A stretch of DNA of 50,024 nt from Akkermansiaceae bacterium (GCA_903888515.1 CAISTY010000219.1:1-50024), one strand, 5' to 3'; counted from the first letter of the stretch, positions 28,046-37,017 are shown. The notes: generated by a model from the sequence alone, not told the origin. A program made the numbers and translations.

Positions 28046-28073
28046 GTCCGAAAAATTCTGATTCAATCAAGCA

Positions 28074-28109
28074 CCGCAGACTGGTCCGTCCGGTCTGCGG
28101 TTTTTTTTT
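28074..28109 (+). terminator. Rho-independent terminator of the EF-hand gene
   Basis: Stem CCGCAGAC (28074-28081) pairs perfectly with GTCTGCGG (28093-28100), with an 11-nt loop and nine T residues. It ends the EF-hand transcript 28 bp after the stop codon. Confidence 0.92.
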
Positions 28110-28112
28110 CCA

Positions 28113-28333
28113 TGGAGTGCGGTGGGAAGGGCGAAGCCCGCCACACCGCTTTGGCTGGGAAACGTTCCCTTGTGCCAAAAATGCCGAAAACATCCAGCCG
28201 TCCCTAACAGCGCCAGCCGTCCCTAACAGCGCCAGCCGTCCTCCACCGTGTGGTGAGTGCTGGGGCCATGAGCAGCCGCAGCCCAGCCAAAGCGGTGTCG
28301 CCGTTCGTACCTCACTCTGCCACCGCACTCCAT
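28113..28333. repeat. Inverted repeat enclosing a 19-bp tandem repeat
   Basis: The arms 28113-28160 and 28275-28333 are inverted copies: both carry TGGAGTGCGGTGG and CACCGCTTTGGCTGGG, the right arm with an extra internal segment. Between them, CCAGCCGTCCCTAACAGCG is repeated twice with a partial third copy (about 28196-28243). The region is non-coding, although a frame is open through it into parC. It looks like a dispersed intergenic repeat unit. Confidence 0.8.
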
Positions 28334-28401
28334 GCATTGGCCCCGCCCGTTCCACCCCGGGCTTGCGTCCGCGCCCCCGCCACGGTAAGCATGCGCTCAC
28401 G

Positions 28402-30384
28402 ATGACTCACGACCCGGACCAACATGCCTCGCTAGGCGCGATGTATTCGGATTATTTCCTCGATTATGCCAGCTACGTGATCCTCGAACGCGCGGTGCCG
28501 CATTTGTATGACGGACTCAAACCGGTGCAACGGCGCATCCTCCATGCTATGAAAGAAATCGACGACGGCCGCTACAACAAGGTGGCCGGAATCGTGGGCA
28601 ATACGATGAACTATCACCCGCACGGCGACCAATCGATTGGCGCCGCCATCGTAGGTCTCGGGCAAAAGGACTTGCTCATCGACACCCAGGGCAACTGGGG
28701 CAACACGCTCACCGGCGACGGCGCGGCCGCCCCGCGCTACATCGAGGCCCGCCTCACCAAGTTCGCGCTGGAGGTGGTGTTCAACCCGAAGACCACGAAA
28801 TGGCTGCCCAGCTACGATGGACGCCGTAAGGAACCTGATACCCTGCCGGTGAAATTCCCACTGCTGTTGGCCCAGGGTGTCGAGGGCATCGCGGTGGGTC
28901 TGGCGTGCAAGGTGCTGCCGCACAATTTCATGGAGCTGATAGAAGCATCCATCGCCGTGCTGCGCGACGAACCGTTCGCACTGTTGCCGGATTTCCCGAC
29001 CGGCGGCATCATGGACGCGTCCGATTACCGGGACGGCCTGCGCGGCGGCAAGGTGCGGGTTCGCGCGCGCATCTCCATCGAAAAAAAGGGCGTGCTGCGC
29101 ATCACCGAGATCCCCTACGGCACCACCACCGGCGCACTCATGGAATCAATTGTCGCCGCTGCCGAAAAGGGCAAGATCAAGATCGCGAAAATCGAGGACA
29201 ACACCGCTGCCAATGCCGATATCCTGGTGCATTTGCCGGCCGGGGCGGATTCCGAAACCACCCGCGACGCCTTGTTTGCTTTCAGTGATTGCGAACTGTC
29301 GGTTTCGCCCAACGCCTGCGTCATCGTGGATGGCAAGCCGCAGTTCCTCGGCATCTCGGAAATCCTGCGCCGCACCACCTTCCAAACGCGCGAACTGCTC
29401 AAGCAGGAGTTGGATATCCAACTCGCCGAACTCGCCGAAAAATGGCATTTCAGCTCGCTCGAGAAGATCTTCATCGAAAACCGCATCTATCGGGATATCG
29501 AGGAGTGCGAAACATGGGAGGCCGTGCTCAAGGCGATCGACGACGGACTCACACCCTTCAAGCAACTCCTCAAACGCGAGGTCACCACCGACGATCTGGT
29601 CCGCCTAACCGAAATCAAAATCAAGCGCATCTCGAAATTCGATTCCTTCAAGGCCGACGAGGAAATCCGCGGACTCGAAAAAACCATTGACGAAACCGCG
29701 AAAAACCTCCGCAACCTAACCAAGTTCACCATCCGCTGGTATGAGGAACTCGGCAGGAAATTCGGCAAGGGCCGCGAACGCCGGACCGAAATCGCCTCGT
29801 TCGACCGCGTGGACCGCATGCAGGTGGCCGCCGCCAACGAGATGCTCTATCTGGATGCCAAGAACGGCTTCGCCGGCTACGGCCTGAAAAAAGACGGCGA
29901 ACCGGTCGAAAAATGTTCCACCATCGATGATATCATTGCGTTCACCCAGGACGGGAAAATGCGTGTCATGAAAGTGGCCGAGAAAGGATTTGTAGGGCAC
30001 AAGCCGCTGCGTGTCGCCGTGTTCCGCAAGGACGAGGACCTGATCTATTCGATGATCTATCGGGACGGACGCGATGGCCCGATTCTGGCCAAACGCTTCA
30101 CCATCGGCGGCATCACCCGCGACAAGGAATACGACCTCACCAAAGGCACGCCCGGCACCCGCGTCCTGTTCTTCGCGGTCCACAGGACCAACGAGGAAAG
30201 CGCGGCGCAGATGTTGTTAGTCCACCTCAAGCCCGCCCTGCGCATGCGCAACCTCATTCGCCCGCTGCACTTCGCCGAGTTCGGCATCAAGGGCCGCTCC
30301 AGTACCGGCAACCTCGTCACCAAACATGCCGTCGAAAAAATCGTTAGAGCCCCCAGGGACTACGATCCGAACCTCGGAGCGTGA
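28402..30384 (+). CDS. parC: Type IIA topoisomerase subunit A (ParC-like)
   Basis: The DNA-cutting subunit of topoisomerase IV/gyrase-type enzymes. The 660-residue product contains ASYVILERAVPHLYDGLKPV with QRRILHAM, a YHPHGDQSIG segment, and the catalytic tyrosine in AAPRYIEARLTKFA (Tyr113). The breakage-reunion domain and coiled coil follow, then a short C-terminal beta-propeller-like region. The AAPRYIEARL pattern and FNPKTTKWLPSYDG resemble the Bacteroidetes-type ParC rather than GyrA. No ParE/GyrB partner lies beside it in this window. ATG 28402 (MTHDPDQHASLGAMYSDYFL) is chosen; the frame is open to 28117 through the repeat region. Codon use includes GTTAG-context TTA and AGA codons like its neighbours. 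Confidence 0.9.
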   Translation: MTHDPDQHASLGAMYSDYFLDYASYVILERAVPHLYDGLKPVQRRILHAMKEIDDGRYNKVAGIVGNTMNYHPHGDQSIGAAIVGLGQKDLLIDTQGNWGNTLTGDGAAAPRYIEARLTKFALEVVFNPKTTKWLPSYDGRRKEPDTLPVKFPLLLAQGVEGIAVGLACKVLPHNFMELIEASIAVLRDEPFALLPDFPTGGIMDASDYRDGLRGGKVRVRARISIEKKGVLRITEIPYGTTTGALMESIVAAAEKGKIKIAKIEDNTAANADILVHLPAGADSETTRDALFAFSDCELSVSPNACVIVDGKPQFLGISEILRRTTFQTRELLKQELDIQLAELAEKWHFSSLEKIFIENRIYRDIEECETWEAVLKAIDDGLTPFKQLLKREVTTDDLVRLTEIKIKRISKFDSFKADEEIRGLEKTIDETAKNLRNLTKFTIRWYEELGRKFGKGRERRTEIASFDRVDRMQVAAANEMLYLDAKNGFAGYGLKKDGEPVEKCSTIDDIIAFTQDGKMRVMKVAEKGFVGHKPLRVAVFRKDEDLIYSMIYRDGRDGPILAKRFTIGGITRDKEYDLTKGTPGTRVLFFAVHRTNEESAAQMLLVHLKPALRMRNLIRPLHFAEFGIKGRSSTGNLVTKHAVEKIVRAPRDYDPNLGA

Positions 30385-30488
30385 GCATCGGAGAGGTCCA
30401 TGAAATCTTGCATTTTCGGATTTGCCGTTTGACAAACCACCATCGGAACAGCAGTGTTTCCAATCCAATAATTCACCCAACACACACC

Positions 30489-31346
30489 ATGCCTATGAAT
30501 CGTCGCTTATTTCTCGGACAAACCGCCGCCGCAATGACCGGCGGCACTTTGTTGCCACATCTCGGTGCCGCGGAAGTGGTTGCGCCTGGCAAGTCGTCTA
30601 TCCGTATCGGCGCTTGCGTGTGCGGGTTGCCGCAGGCACGCGCCGCTGGTTTGGATGGGGTCGAGGTCGGTGTGGGAAATGCCGCCGACCGCCTTCAGAT
30701 CGCGGATGAGAATGTCCGGCAACGCTACAAGGAGCAGATGCGGGAGACCGGCCTGCCGATCAGTTCGCTGATAATGGTCCTGCTCAATGCCTGTCCGCTG
30801 GCCAGTGACCCGCGTGCTCCGGCATGGCTCGAACAGAGCATCGACGCCGCACGCGATCTCGGCGCGCGCGTCATCCTGCTGGCGTTTTTCAGCCAGGGCG
30901 ATCTGCTGGATTCTGCGGATAAGGTCAAGGAAAGCGACGTGGACGAGGCGGTGCGGCGCATCAAGGCGGTCGCGCCGCGGGCGAAGGACGCCGGCGTGAT
31001 TCTGGGCATCGAGAACTATCTGAATGGCGAGCAGAACGCACGCATTCTCGACCGCATCAACCACGAATCGGTGCAACTCTACTATGATGTCTTCAACACC
31101 GGCACGACCAAGCACCACAACGTGCCGGCGGACATTCGCCTGCTGAAGGGACGCATCGCCCAGTTCCACTTCAAGAACGGTCCGAAGTATCTTGATGACG
31201 ATGCGGCCAAATTCGAACCCATTGCCGCAGCCATCAAGGAAACCGGCTATCAGGGATGGATCGTGCTGGAGACATCCAGCCCATCCAAGGACGCGGTCGC
31301 CGACGTGCGGCGCAATGCCGATTATGTCCGCAAGCTGTTTGCGTGA
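30489..31346 (+). CDS. Tat-exported sugar phosphate isomerase/epimerase-like TIM barrel
   Basis: An AP endonuclease 2-type TIM-barrel protein of about 285 residues. The start MPMNRRLFLGQTAAAMTGGT is a twin-arginine signal. The barrel shows the metal-ligand pattern: GIENYLN (Glu), YYDVFNTG (Asp), IAQFHFKN (His) and WIVLETSS (Glu). Homologues act on sugars and inositol-like compounds; many exported ones in this group are of unknown substrate. The early barrel between IRIGACVC and GLDGVEVG is shorter than usual. It is followed after 77 bp by the PQQ-type gene, so co-expression is likely. ATG 30495 (MNRR) is an alternative start. Confidence 0.82.
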   Translation: MPMNRRLFLGQTAAAMTGGTLLPHLGAAEVVAPGKSSIRIGACVCGLPQARAAGLDGVEVGVGNAADRLQIADENVRQRYKEQMRETGLPISSLIMVLLNACPLASDPRAPAWLEQSIDAARDLGARVILLAFFSQGDLLDSADKVKESDVDEAVRRIKAVAPRAKDAGVILGIENYLNGEQNARILDRINHESVQLYYDVFNTGTTKHHNVPADIRLLKGRIAQFHFKNGPKYLDDDAAKFEPIAAAIKETGYQGWIVLETSSPSKDAVADVRRNADYVRKLFA

Positions 31347-31423
31347 AAGCGGACCATGTGGCCGCGCGGCCGTGCCGTGCATCATCGCCATCCGAGCAAC
31401 TGCAGAACCAACACACATATCTC

Positions 31424-32704
31424 ATGACCTTCGTTTTCCCCTCTATCCGGCACACCGCCGCGAGCCGCCTGTGTCTATTACTTATGATGCTTTCACGGGT
31501 TGCCGTGCCGGTGAGCGCCAGCGAGAACTGGCCACAGTTTCGCGGTCCGCGAGGCGACGGCCAATCGCCGGCACAAGGCTTGCCGGTCACCTTCGGCGAG
31601 GCGGAAAACGTCCTGTGGAAAACCCCGGTGCATGGCAAGGCGTGGTCGTCGCCCGTGGTCTGGGACCAGCAGATCTGGATGACCACCGCCACCCCGGATG
31701 GCAAGGAGTTGGGGGCAATCTGCGTCGATGCCGAGACCGGAAAGATTTTGCACGACGTGGTGGTGTTCAGGATTGCCGACCCGCAGTTCTGCCATCCGAT
31801 GAACAGTTATGGCACATCGACACCGATGATCGAAAAGGGCAGGATTTACCTCCATTTCGGCGTGCATGGAACCGCCTGCCTCGACACCACCACCGCCAAG
31901 ACGCTCTGGACGCGACAGGATTTTCCCTGCAACCATTTCCGCGGCCCGGCGTCCTCGCCCATCGTGGTGGGTGAATTGTTAATCCTGACTTTCGACGGGA
32001 TCGACGTGCATTACCTAGTGGCACTCGACAAGATCACCGGCAAGACCGCTTGGAAGCGTGACCGCAACATTGTCTATGATACCACGGACAATGACTATCA
32101 TAAAGCCTACTCGACCCCGGCTGTGCTGACAATCAATGGCCAGATGCAACTGGTCAGTCCCAGTGCCGGCGCGACGATCGCTTATGTGCCGCAAACCGGT
32201 GAGGAGATTTGGCGGGTACGCAGTGGCGGCATGAACGCGGCGGCGCTGCCGCTCTGCGGTCACGGACTGGTCTATGTCACTAGCGCGGCCGGCGGATTCC
32301 AACTGTTCGCGGTGCGTCCCGACGGGCGTGGCGATGTGACCGACACCCATGTGGCTTGGAAATTTTCCAAGAACGTGCCGACGCGTTCCTCGCAGATTCT
32401 GGCGGGCGAACGCTTGTTCATGATCAGCGACGCGGGAGTGATCTCGTGCGTCAATGCCAAATCGGGCGAGTGCCTGTGGCAAAAACGCTTGGGCGGTCCC
32501 TTCTCGGCCTCGCCGTTGTGCGCCGATGGGCGCATCTATTTCTTCGGCGAGCAGGGAACCATTCCGGTGGTGGCGGTCGCCGACGAATACAAGTTGCTCG
32601 CCACCAACCAACTCGACGCGGGCTTCATGGCCTCGCCCGCGGTTTATAACAACTCCCTCATTTTGCGCTCGCGCACCCACCTCTACCGCATCGGGAAAAA
32701 ATAA
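31424..32704 (+). CDS. Exported PQQ-like beta-propeller protein
   Basis: A 426-residue secreted protein. A signal peptide (MTFVFPSIRHTAASRLCLLL) ends near SASENWPQFRGPRGDG, the hallmark start of PQQ-like WD-type quinoprotein repeat proteins. Repeats with the AxDxxTGK...W pattern follow: CVDAETGKIL, CLDTTTAKTLWTR, ALDKITGKTAWKR, YVPQTGEEIWRV and CVNAKSGECLWQK. Dehydrogenase catalytic residues are not apparent, so it is probably a binding or structural propeller rather than an alcohol dehydrogenase. Such genes are abundant in Planctomycetota and Verrucomicrobiota. It ends 4 bp before the convergent toxin gene. Confidence 0.87.
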   Translation: MTFVFPSIRHTAASRLCLLLMMLSRVAVPVSASENWPQFRGPRGDGQSPAQGLPVTFGEAENVLWKTPVHGKAWSSPVVWDQQIWMTTATPDGKELGAICVDAETGKILHDVVVFRIADPQFCHPMNSYGTSTPMIEKGRIYLHFGVHGTACLDTTTAKTLWTRQDFPCNHFRGPASSPIVVGELLILTFDGIDVHYLVALDKITGKTAWKRDRNIVYDTTDNDYHKAYSTPAVLTINGQMQLVSPSAGATIAYVPQTGEEIWRVRSGGMNAAALPLCGHGLVYVTSAAGGFQLFAVRPDGRGDVTDTHVAWKFSKNVPTRSSQILAGERLFMISDAGVISCVNAKSGECLWQKRLGGPFSASPLCADGRIYFFGEQGTIPVVAVADEYKLLATNQLDAGFMASPAVYNNSLILRSRTHLYRIGKK

Positions 32705-32708
32705 ACGC

Positions 32709-33101
32709 TCAAGCCAACGCTGCCACCCGCAAATCAGGAATGCTGGCAAAGTGCCGGATGTTGCGGGTCACCAGGGGCTTGCCATGGGCCACACTCACGG
32801 CCGCGATCCAAAGATCATTCTGCCCGATACTTTGGTAAAACGGCGCATCCTGCAATGTGGCACAGATCCGCGCATAAACCGGAATCACCGATTCCGCGTC
32901 GAGGATGGGCAAACCCACAGAAAGAAAACCTCGCACCAGCGCAGGATCATGCCCCGCACGCGTCGCACCATGCCAAAATTCGCCCAAAACGACCCACGGC
33001 AACCCCAGGGACTTGCCGGCATTGGCGGATGCGAATCCTACCGCCCACGGTTGCCGTCGCCACAGTCCGACCAGAAAGGATGTGTCGGCAATCAGGTCCA
33101 C
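32709..33101 (-). CDS. vapC: PIN-domain ribonuclease toxin (VapC-like)
   Basis: A 130-residue PIN-domain protein. Acidic metal-binding residues are Asp6 (MDLIADTSFLV), Glu41 (VLGEFWHG) and Asp96 (GQNDLWIAA). The usual fourth acidic position in the late TxDxxF motif reads VTRNIRHF, with Asn where Asp is common. VapC toxins cleave tRNA or rRNA and are held inactive by a co-expressed antitoxin. The start overlaps the antitoxin end by about 10 bp, the standard TA layout. Confidence 0.9.
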   Translation of the reverse strand: MDLIADTSFLVGLWRRQPWAVGFASANAGKSLGLPWVVLGEFWHGATRAGHDPALVRGFLSVGLPILDAESVIPVYARICATLQDAPFYQSIGQNDLWIAAVSVAHGKPLVTRNIRHFASIPDLRVAALA

Positions 33102-33322
33102 GCATCCTCCTTGGCTGATGAGCGCTCTTCGATGGCACGTTCCATGATCTCATTGCCGGCCAATGATTGAGTCTGATTGCATTCGGCAAAACTCAGGAAT
33201 GCCCCCAAGCTGCCGGGCTCGGGAATCACCCGCTTCACCACGCTGGAAAAGGACTCCCCTCGGCCTTTTTTCCACGCTTTCAAACGCCCGTAAGCGTCCT
33301 CATCCAGGGTGATCGTTTTCAT
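33092..33322 (-). CDS. vapB: Antitoxin of the VapBC-like pair (DUF217-type)
   Basis: A 76-residue protein from ATG 33322. The N-terminus MKTITLDEDAYGRLKAWKKG, followed by RGESFSSVVKRVI, is a ribbon-helix-helix-like DNA-binding region typical of DUF217 antitoxins. The C-terminal half, rich in Glu and Ser, should wrap the toxin. The open frame extends upstream to 33406, but that part crosses the operator palindrome. Autorepression by the toxin-antitoxin complex at 33326-33339 is expected from the family. Confidence 0.85.
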   Translation of the reverse strand: MKTITLDEDAYGRLKAWKKGRGESFSSVVKRVIPEPGSLGAFLSFAECNQTQSLAGNEIMERAIEERSSAKEDAWT

Positions 33323-33325
33323 GAA

Positions 33326-33339
33326 TCGTGTATACACGA
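33326..33339. promoter_or_regulatory. Operator palindrome of the toxin-antitoxin pair
   Basis: TCGTGTATACACGA is a perfect 14-bp palindrome ending 4 bp before the antitoxin ATG. Such short dyads are bound by RHH antitoxins to repress their own operon. The symmetry is seen directly; the binding role is inferred from position. Confidence 0.75.
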
Positions 33340-33402
33340 ATGGTAGCACGGATGCAAGCAAAAAATATCCAAAAAAAATACGGAAAGTTATCGGCCTAAG
33401 TT

Positions 33403-35340
33403 TCAAGGGGATGTGATGCCTCGTCCTGCTTCCGTGTTTTGGTTCTGATGTTCCGCGAAGAGTTTTTGCAAGGCATCTGCGGCCGGCACATTGACTTTCC
33501 GCAGACGTTCCAAGGCGGTTTTGTTGAGGAAATCGCGGCTTCTGTTAGGAGATGCCACCCAATCGATTTCCAACAGGATGCGCGGTCCCGCGGGAGTGGC
33601 AATAACCGGATAGATCGGGCCAAGCGCCGTGTTGTCCGGGTCGGCTTGGGTGGAGACGGTGGTCCAGATTCCGCTGCGCCGGACGCTGGTGACGGTGGGG
33701 ATTTTCCGGTGGCGGCGGGCACCGGTCATTTCGTAGCCCAGATTGCGCAGCAGCGTGGACGAACTCTCCGGAGTGTGCAGGCGTGCAGTGTGCCGGAGCG
33801 CGGCCATGACATCGCCGGCACGGATGGCGCGCAGCCACGAATCGATCAGTTTGCGGGCATCTTCCTCCGCCGGGGCATCGGACTCGGGAAGTGATTCGAG
33901 ATTCGGGCATTCTGCTAGAATCAACGACTGCCATTCGTCCTGCCAGCGTTTGGCTTGGACGGAATCGGTCCATGCGCGCAAGGATTTTTCGGTTTCCGGC
34001 AGGGGTTCGGGCGTCCACAGCCAGCCGTCCGCTTGTTTTTCAAAATACAGAATCCGCAGATCCAACTGGTCGGGATCGCGGGCGGAGAAGAATTGGCAGG
34101 CGGCGGCGGCATGGCTGGCGTCCTCATGGATCGCCAGAGGCACCGCGTTGCGGACACGCGAGGGATCCCGCAAGGCCCACCAGATGTGAGCGGCACGGAC
34201 ACAGGCTTTGCGGGCGTCGGCGGAGTCGCCATCCAAGCGGATGCAGCGCATGAGCGCGGATGGGTTGGCGGACTGCAGTGTGGCTAACAGGTTTTTCCGC
34301 GCTTGTTCGGCAGTGGGCTGGGGCGAGGGGGGGTAAAGAGCCGCGAGTTTCGCCGGGAATGCGTCTAGCAGATCGGGGGCGGGATTCGCATCCGTGACAT
34401 TCCCGGGGTTTTCCTCATCCTGCAAAAAATTTCCCGGCAGATCGATGCGCCAGCAACCGTCCGTGGTTTTCGAGAGTTCCAAATGAACGAGTTCGATGCC
34501 AAGGCGTGTGGCGTGCGGGCGGCTGCGGGCGGGATCGAGGCAGGCGATGGAAACCAAGGCGCGATCGCCGTCCTCATCGTGATGGACGAGTGCCCGCAAA
34601 ACCTCGGCGGCCATGAGCAGGCGCCACGGGTGTTTGACCTCGGAAGCGGCAGCCACGGCGGTATCGACCGCCTTGAGACGCAACGGCCAATCATGGGGCA
34701 GGGTGGGGGACAGGCCGCCGATGAGACCGAGTATTTCCGGTGGGTTGCGCTGCCCGCATGCTGATAGAAAACGTGCGGCGGCTTGGGCCGGAGTGAATGA
34801 GCGGAGGGTGGCAAACGGGAGCGATTCCGCGATTTTCCGGCGCATGCGTTCCGCCGATTGTTCGCGGAGTTTTTCCAGATCGAGCACTTGTTCGCGCAGC
34901 ATCCAGTCTTCGAGGGTGGCGAGTCGTTTGCGCACCATGGCGGAGTATCCGGTGTCGGTGTTTTCAAATGAGGCCAATACGGGTGCCGCAATCCATTCCT
35001 CCCCGCGCCGCACCATGGCGACGGGAACAACCTGCCATTGGCTGGAATCAAATCCACCGGTTTTTCTAACGAGCACCGCCGCCACGTCGTCATCGAGTTT
35101 CACGGCTCCCACTTCGAGTGGATCACGGCCGAGGTCGCTCCCCAAGCGTTCCAAACGGCGGGCGATTTCCCGGCGTTTTTGTGCGCTCGTTTGCGGGGCA
35201 AGCGCGGTGTCCCCCCCCGGCTCCAGATTGAGGTTTTCGGCCCGCACTTTTTCCAAAAAACACACCGCCGCCGCACCGGGTTCGCTGGGGCCGGCGAACC
35301 CGGTGACAGCCATGACACTCCAAACAACAAGCGCTTTCAC
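33403..35340 (-). CDS. Exported protein of unknown function (645 aa)
   Basis: A large protein with a probable signal peptide (MKALVVWSVMAVTGFAGPSE). The rest is soluble and rich in Ala, Arg, Leu and Glu, without membrane segments. A helical region with a basic/acidic coiled-coil-like stretch (RKRLATLEDWMLREQVLDLE then KLREQSAERMRRKIAE) lies near residues 135-170. Two parts, about residues 215-300 and 480-620, look like repeated domains (WRIDLPGNF... and SWLRAIRAGDVMAALRHTAR), perhaps SnoaL/NTF2-like, but I cannot support a family call. It has GTTAG-context codons, so it appears native. Downstream of the YdjM-like gene by about 57 bp, so possibly co-transcribed. Confidence 0.8.
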   Translation of the reverse strand: MKALVVWSVMAVTGFAGPSEPGAAAVCFLEKVRAENLNLEPGGDTALAPQTSAQKRREIARRLERLGSDLGRDPLEVGAVKLDDDVAAVLVRKTGGFDSSQWQVVPVAMVRRGEEWIAAPVLASFENTDTGYSAMVRKRLATLEDWMLREQVLDLEKLREQSAERMRRKIAESLPFATLRSFTPAQAAARFLSACGQRNPPEILGLIGGLSPTLPHDWPLRLKAVDTAVAAASEVKHPWRLLMAAEVLRALVHHDEDGDRALVSIACLDPARSRPHATRLGIELVHLELSKTTDGCWRIDLPGNFLQDEENPGNVTDANPAPDLLDAFPAKLAALYPPSPQPTAEQARKNLLATLQSANPSALMRCIRLDGDSADARKACVRAAHIWWALRDPSRVRNAVPLAIHEDASHAAAACQFFSARDPDQLDLRILYFEKQADGWLWTPEPLPETEKSLRAWTDSVQAKRWQDEWQSLILAECPNLESLPESDAPAEEDARKLIDSWLRAIRAGDVMAALRHTARLHTPESSSTLLRNLGYEMTGARRHRKIPTVTSVRRSGIWTTVSTQADPDNTALGPIYPVIATPAGPRILLEIDWVASPNRSRDFLNKTALERLRKVNVPAADALQKLFAEHQNQNTEAGRGITSP

Positions 35341-35397
35341 TGGAAGAACTCATAGCCCATTTCGGGACCGACGAAAGCGCCGATTTCTGCCAGGAGA

Positions 35398-36504
35398 TCA
35401 TTCCTCCACCGCGAGGCACTCGGGCAGGCTTCCCGTCACGCCGGCCAAGCGCGGGTTGGCTTCCCACGCCTGGCGGTTCCCGATCATGCGCGCGGCCATC
35501 CGCATGAGGGTTTCGGCGGGCTGCGATCTGGCAGGACGCAATGACCGCAGACGATCCCCGCTTGCGTCGGGAGTGAAACTCCAGGCAAATGTCAGGCGGC
35601 TGTCCACCATGCCTTTTTTGTCACCCCAATTACGGGTCTCGTCAAACCGCAGATCACCGACCCATGCACCCTTGGCATGGGGCCGGGCGATCCACCAACC
35701 GCCGGTGAAATCCTGCAGCGCTTTGACTTCGCGCAGGTCCATCATCCCGGCGAGCGCGTCCCGCCCCTGCGGGTAAACCGTCCATCGGACAGGCGTCTCA
35801 TCGCGTTCAAAAACCGTCCGGTAGCCAACCCAGAATGCGTCGCCACGATCCACTACCGAGCGCCAGAGCAGGATATTGAAAGGCGTGGGTGCTTCCATCC
35901 GGCGGTGAGGGGTCACCCCGCGCCGGGCCAAATCCGCGACGAACCCCGCCGAAACCACGTATTTCATGCCCACACTCAGCAGCGCGTAACCGGCGGCCAA
36001 CCCAAGCCCCCAAGCATTCAGCCTGCGCCTTTTGGGCAATTGTTTTTTGGTCCGCAGGAACGCCAGCCAAACTACCGCAACCAACAGCGGCATGGTGAAA
36101 AACAAATCGATGATGAAGAGGTGGTTGAAAGCCACTCGTTGCGCATAAAACGGCCATCCGACCGAAGTCCCGTACACGTTGAACGCATCGATCAGCACAT
36201 GCGCGCTCCACAGCACGAACACGAACCAACCGGCCAGCGCCCTGCTGATTTTATCGCGTTTCCAAAGTTTCACCAGCCATGGAGCCAGCGCGAAAGAAAC
36301 AACCGTCATCACCAGCAGCGAGTGGCTCGGCCCGCGGTGCCACCACAAGCGGCCCGCCGTATCGAGCCAAGGCACTAACAATCCGTCCAGATCCGGCAGG
36401 ATTCCGAACAACGCCCCCCATCCCAAAGCGCGGTTCCCCATGCGCCTGCCCAGCATCATTTCCCCGAGCGCCGCGCCCAAAACTGCGTGTGTCAGCGAAT
36501 CCAC
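35398..36504 (-). CDS. YdjM-like (DUF457) membrane-bound metal-dependent hydrolase
   Basis: Predicted inner-membrane protein. From GTG 36504 (VDSLTHAVLGAALGEMMLGR) the product has 368 residues and matches the DUF457 pattern: DSLTHA at the N-terminus, GILPDLDGLL, then WHRGPSHSLLVM with the His/Ser/His motif, and VLIDAFNVYGTSVGWPF. Four to five membrane segments occupy the first half; the C-terminal half is a soluble domain. Family members are annotated as metal-dependent hydrolases; activity is unproven. The ATG at 36531 is nine residues upstream and less conserved; the GTG start fits the family better. Confidence 0.85.
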   Translation of the reverse strand: MDSLTHAVLGAALGEMMLGRRMGNRALGWGALFGILPDLDGLLVPWLDTAGRLWWHRGPSHSLLVMTVVSFALAPWLVKLWKRDKISRALAGWFVFVLWSAHVLIDAFNVYGTSVGWPFYAQRVAFNHLFIIDLFFTMPLLVAVVWLAFLRTKKQLPKRRRLNAWGLGLAAGYALLSVGMKYVVSAGFVADLARRGVTPHRRMEAPTPFNILLWRSVVDRGDAFWVGYRTVFERDETPVRWTVYPQGRDALAGMMDLREVKALQDFTGGWWIARPHAKGAWVGDLRFDETRNWGDKKGMVDSRLTFAWSFTPDASGDRLRSLRPARSQPAETLMRMAARMIGNRQAWEANPRLAGVTGSLPECLAVEE

Positions 36505-36611
36505 ATCGCCAGCATGCCGGAAAATCCGCATTCGGAAACCCGAAATTCAGGATTCTATGTTGGCACAACGCGTTGCTTGAATTATGGTGCCGTCCCCCGA
36601 GCGGGATTCTT

Positions 36612-36971
36612 ATGGCGATCAATGGACAACAACTGGCCCGGCAATGTGCGAAAGCGGCGGATGAAACCAAGGCGGAGAATATCCGCATCTGGGACATGCG
36701 AGGGGTTTCGCAGCTAACGGATTTCATGGTGGTGTGTTCGGGAACCTCAATGCCACAACTCCGCGCGATTCTGCGCGACGTGGCCGACAGACTGGAGCAG
36801 GAGCACGGCGTGAAACCGACGCATACCGAGGGCAAGGCCGATACCCGCTGGGTGGTGTTGGATTTCATCGACGTGATCGTCCACGTGATGGATCAGGAAT
36901 TGCGCGAATTCTACGGACTGGAGGAACTGTGGAAGGACGCAAAGGAAGTGCACTGGCAAACGGCGGCCTGA
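36612..36971 (+). CDS. rsfS: Ribosome silencing factor RsfS (Iojap family)
   Basis: RsfS binds uL14 of the 50S subunit and blocks subunit joining in starving cells. The 119-residue product has AENIRIWDMRGVSQLTDFMV then VCSGTS, EGKADTRWVVLDFIDVIVHV and REFYGLEELWKDAKEV, all typical. ATG 36612 is used; the frame is open to 36279 through the divergent YdjM-like gene. The usual neighbour nadD is not present. It is the last gene before the inverted-repeat cassette. Confidence 0.95.
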   Translation: MAINGQQLARQCAKAADETKAENIRIWDMRGVSQLTDFMVVCSGTSMPQLRAILRDVADRLEQEHGVKPTHTEGKADTRWVVLDFIDVIVHVMDQELREFYGLEELWKDAKEVHWQTAA

Positions 36972-37017
36972 ACGGCGGCGCTCCTGTCCCTCACTCAGCG
37001 CCCCGCTAATACCTAAC

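Noticed and set aside
28196..28243. Possible CRISPR array from tandem 19-mers
   Set aside because: Copies are directly adjacent without unique spacers, and there are only two and a partial; no cas genes are present.
28117..28401. N-terminal extension of the parC frame
   Set aside because: It lies in an inverted/tandem repeat region and shows no ParC-like residues; the family start is at 28402.
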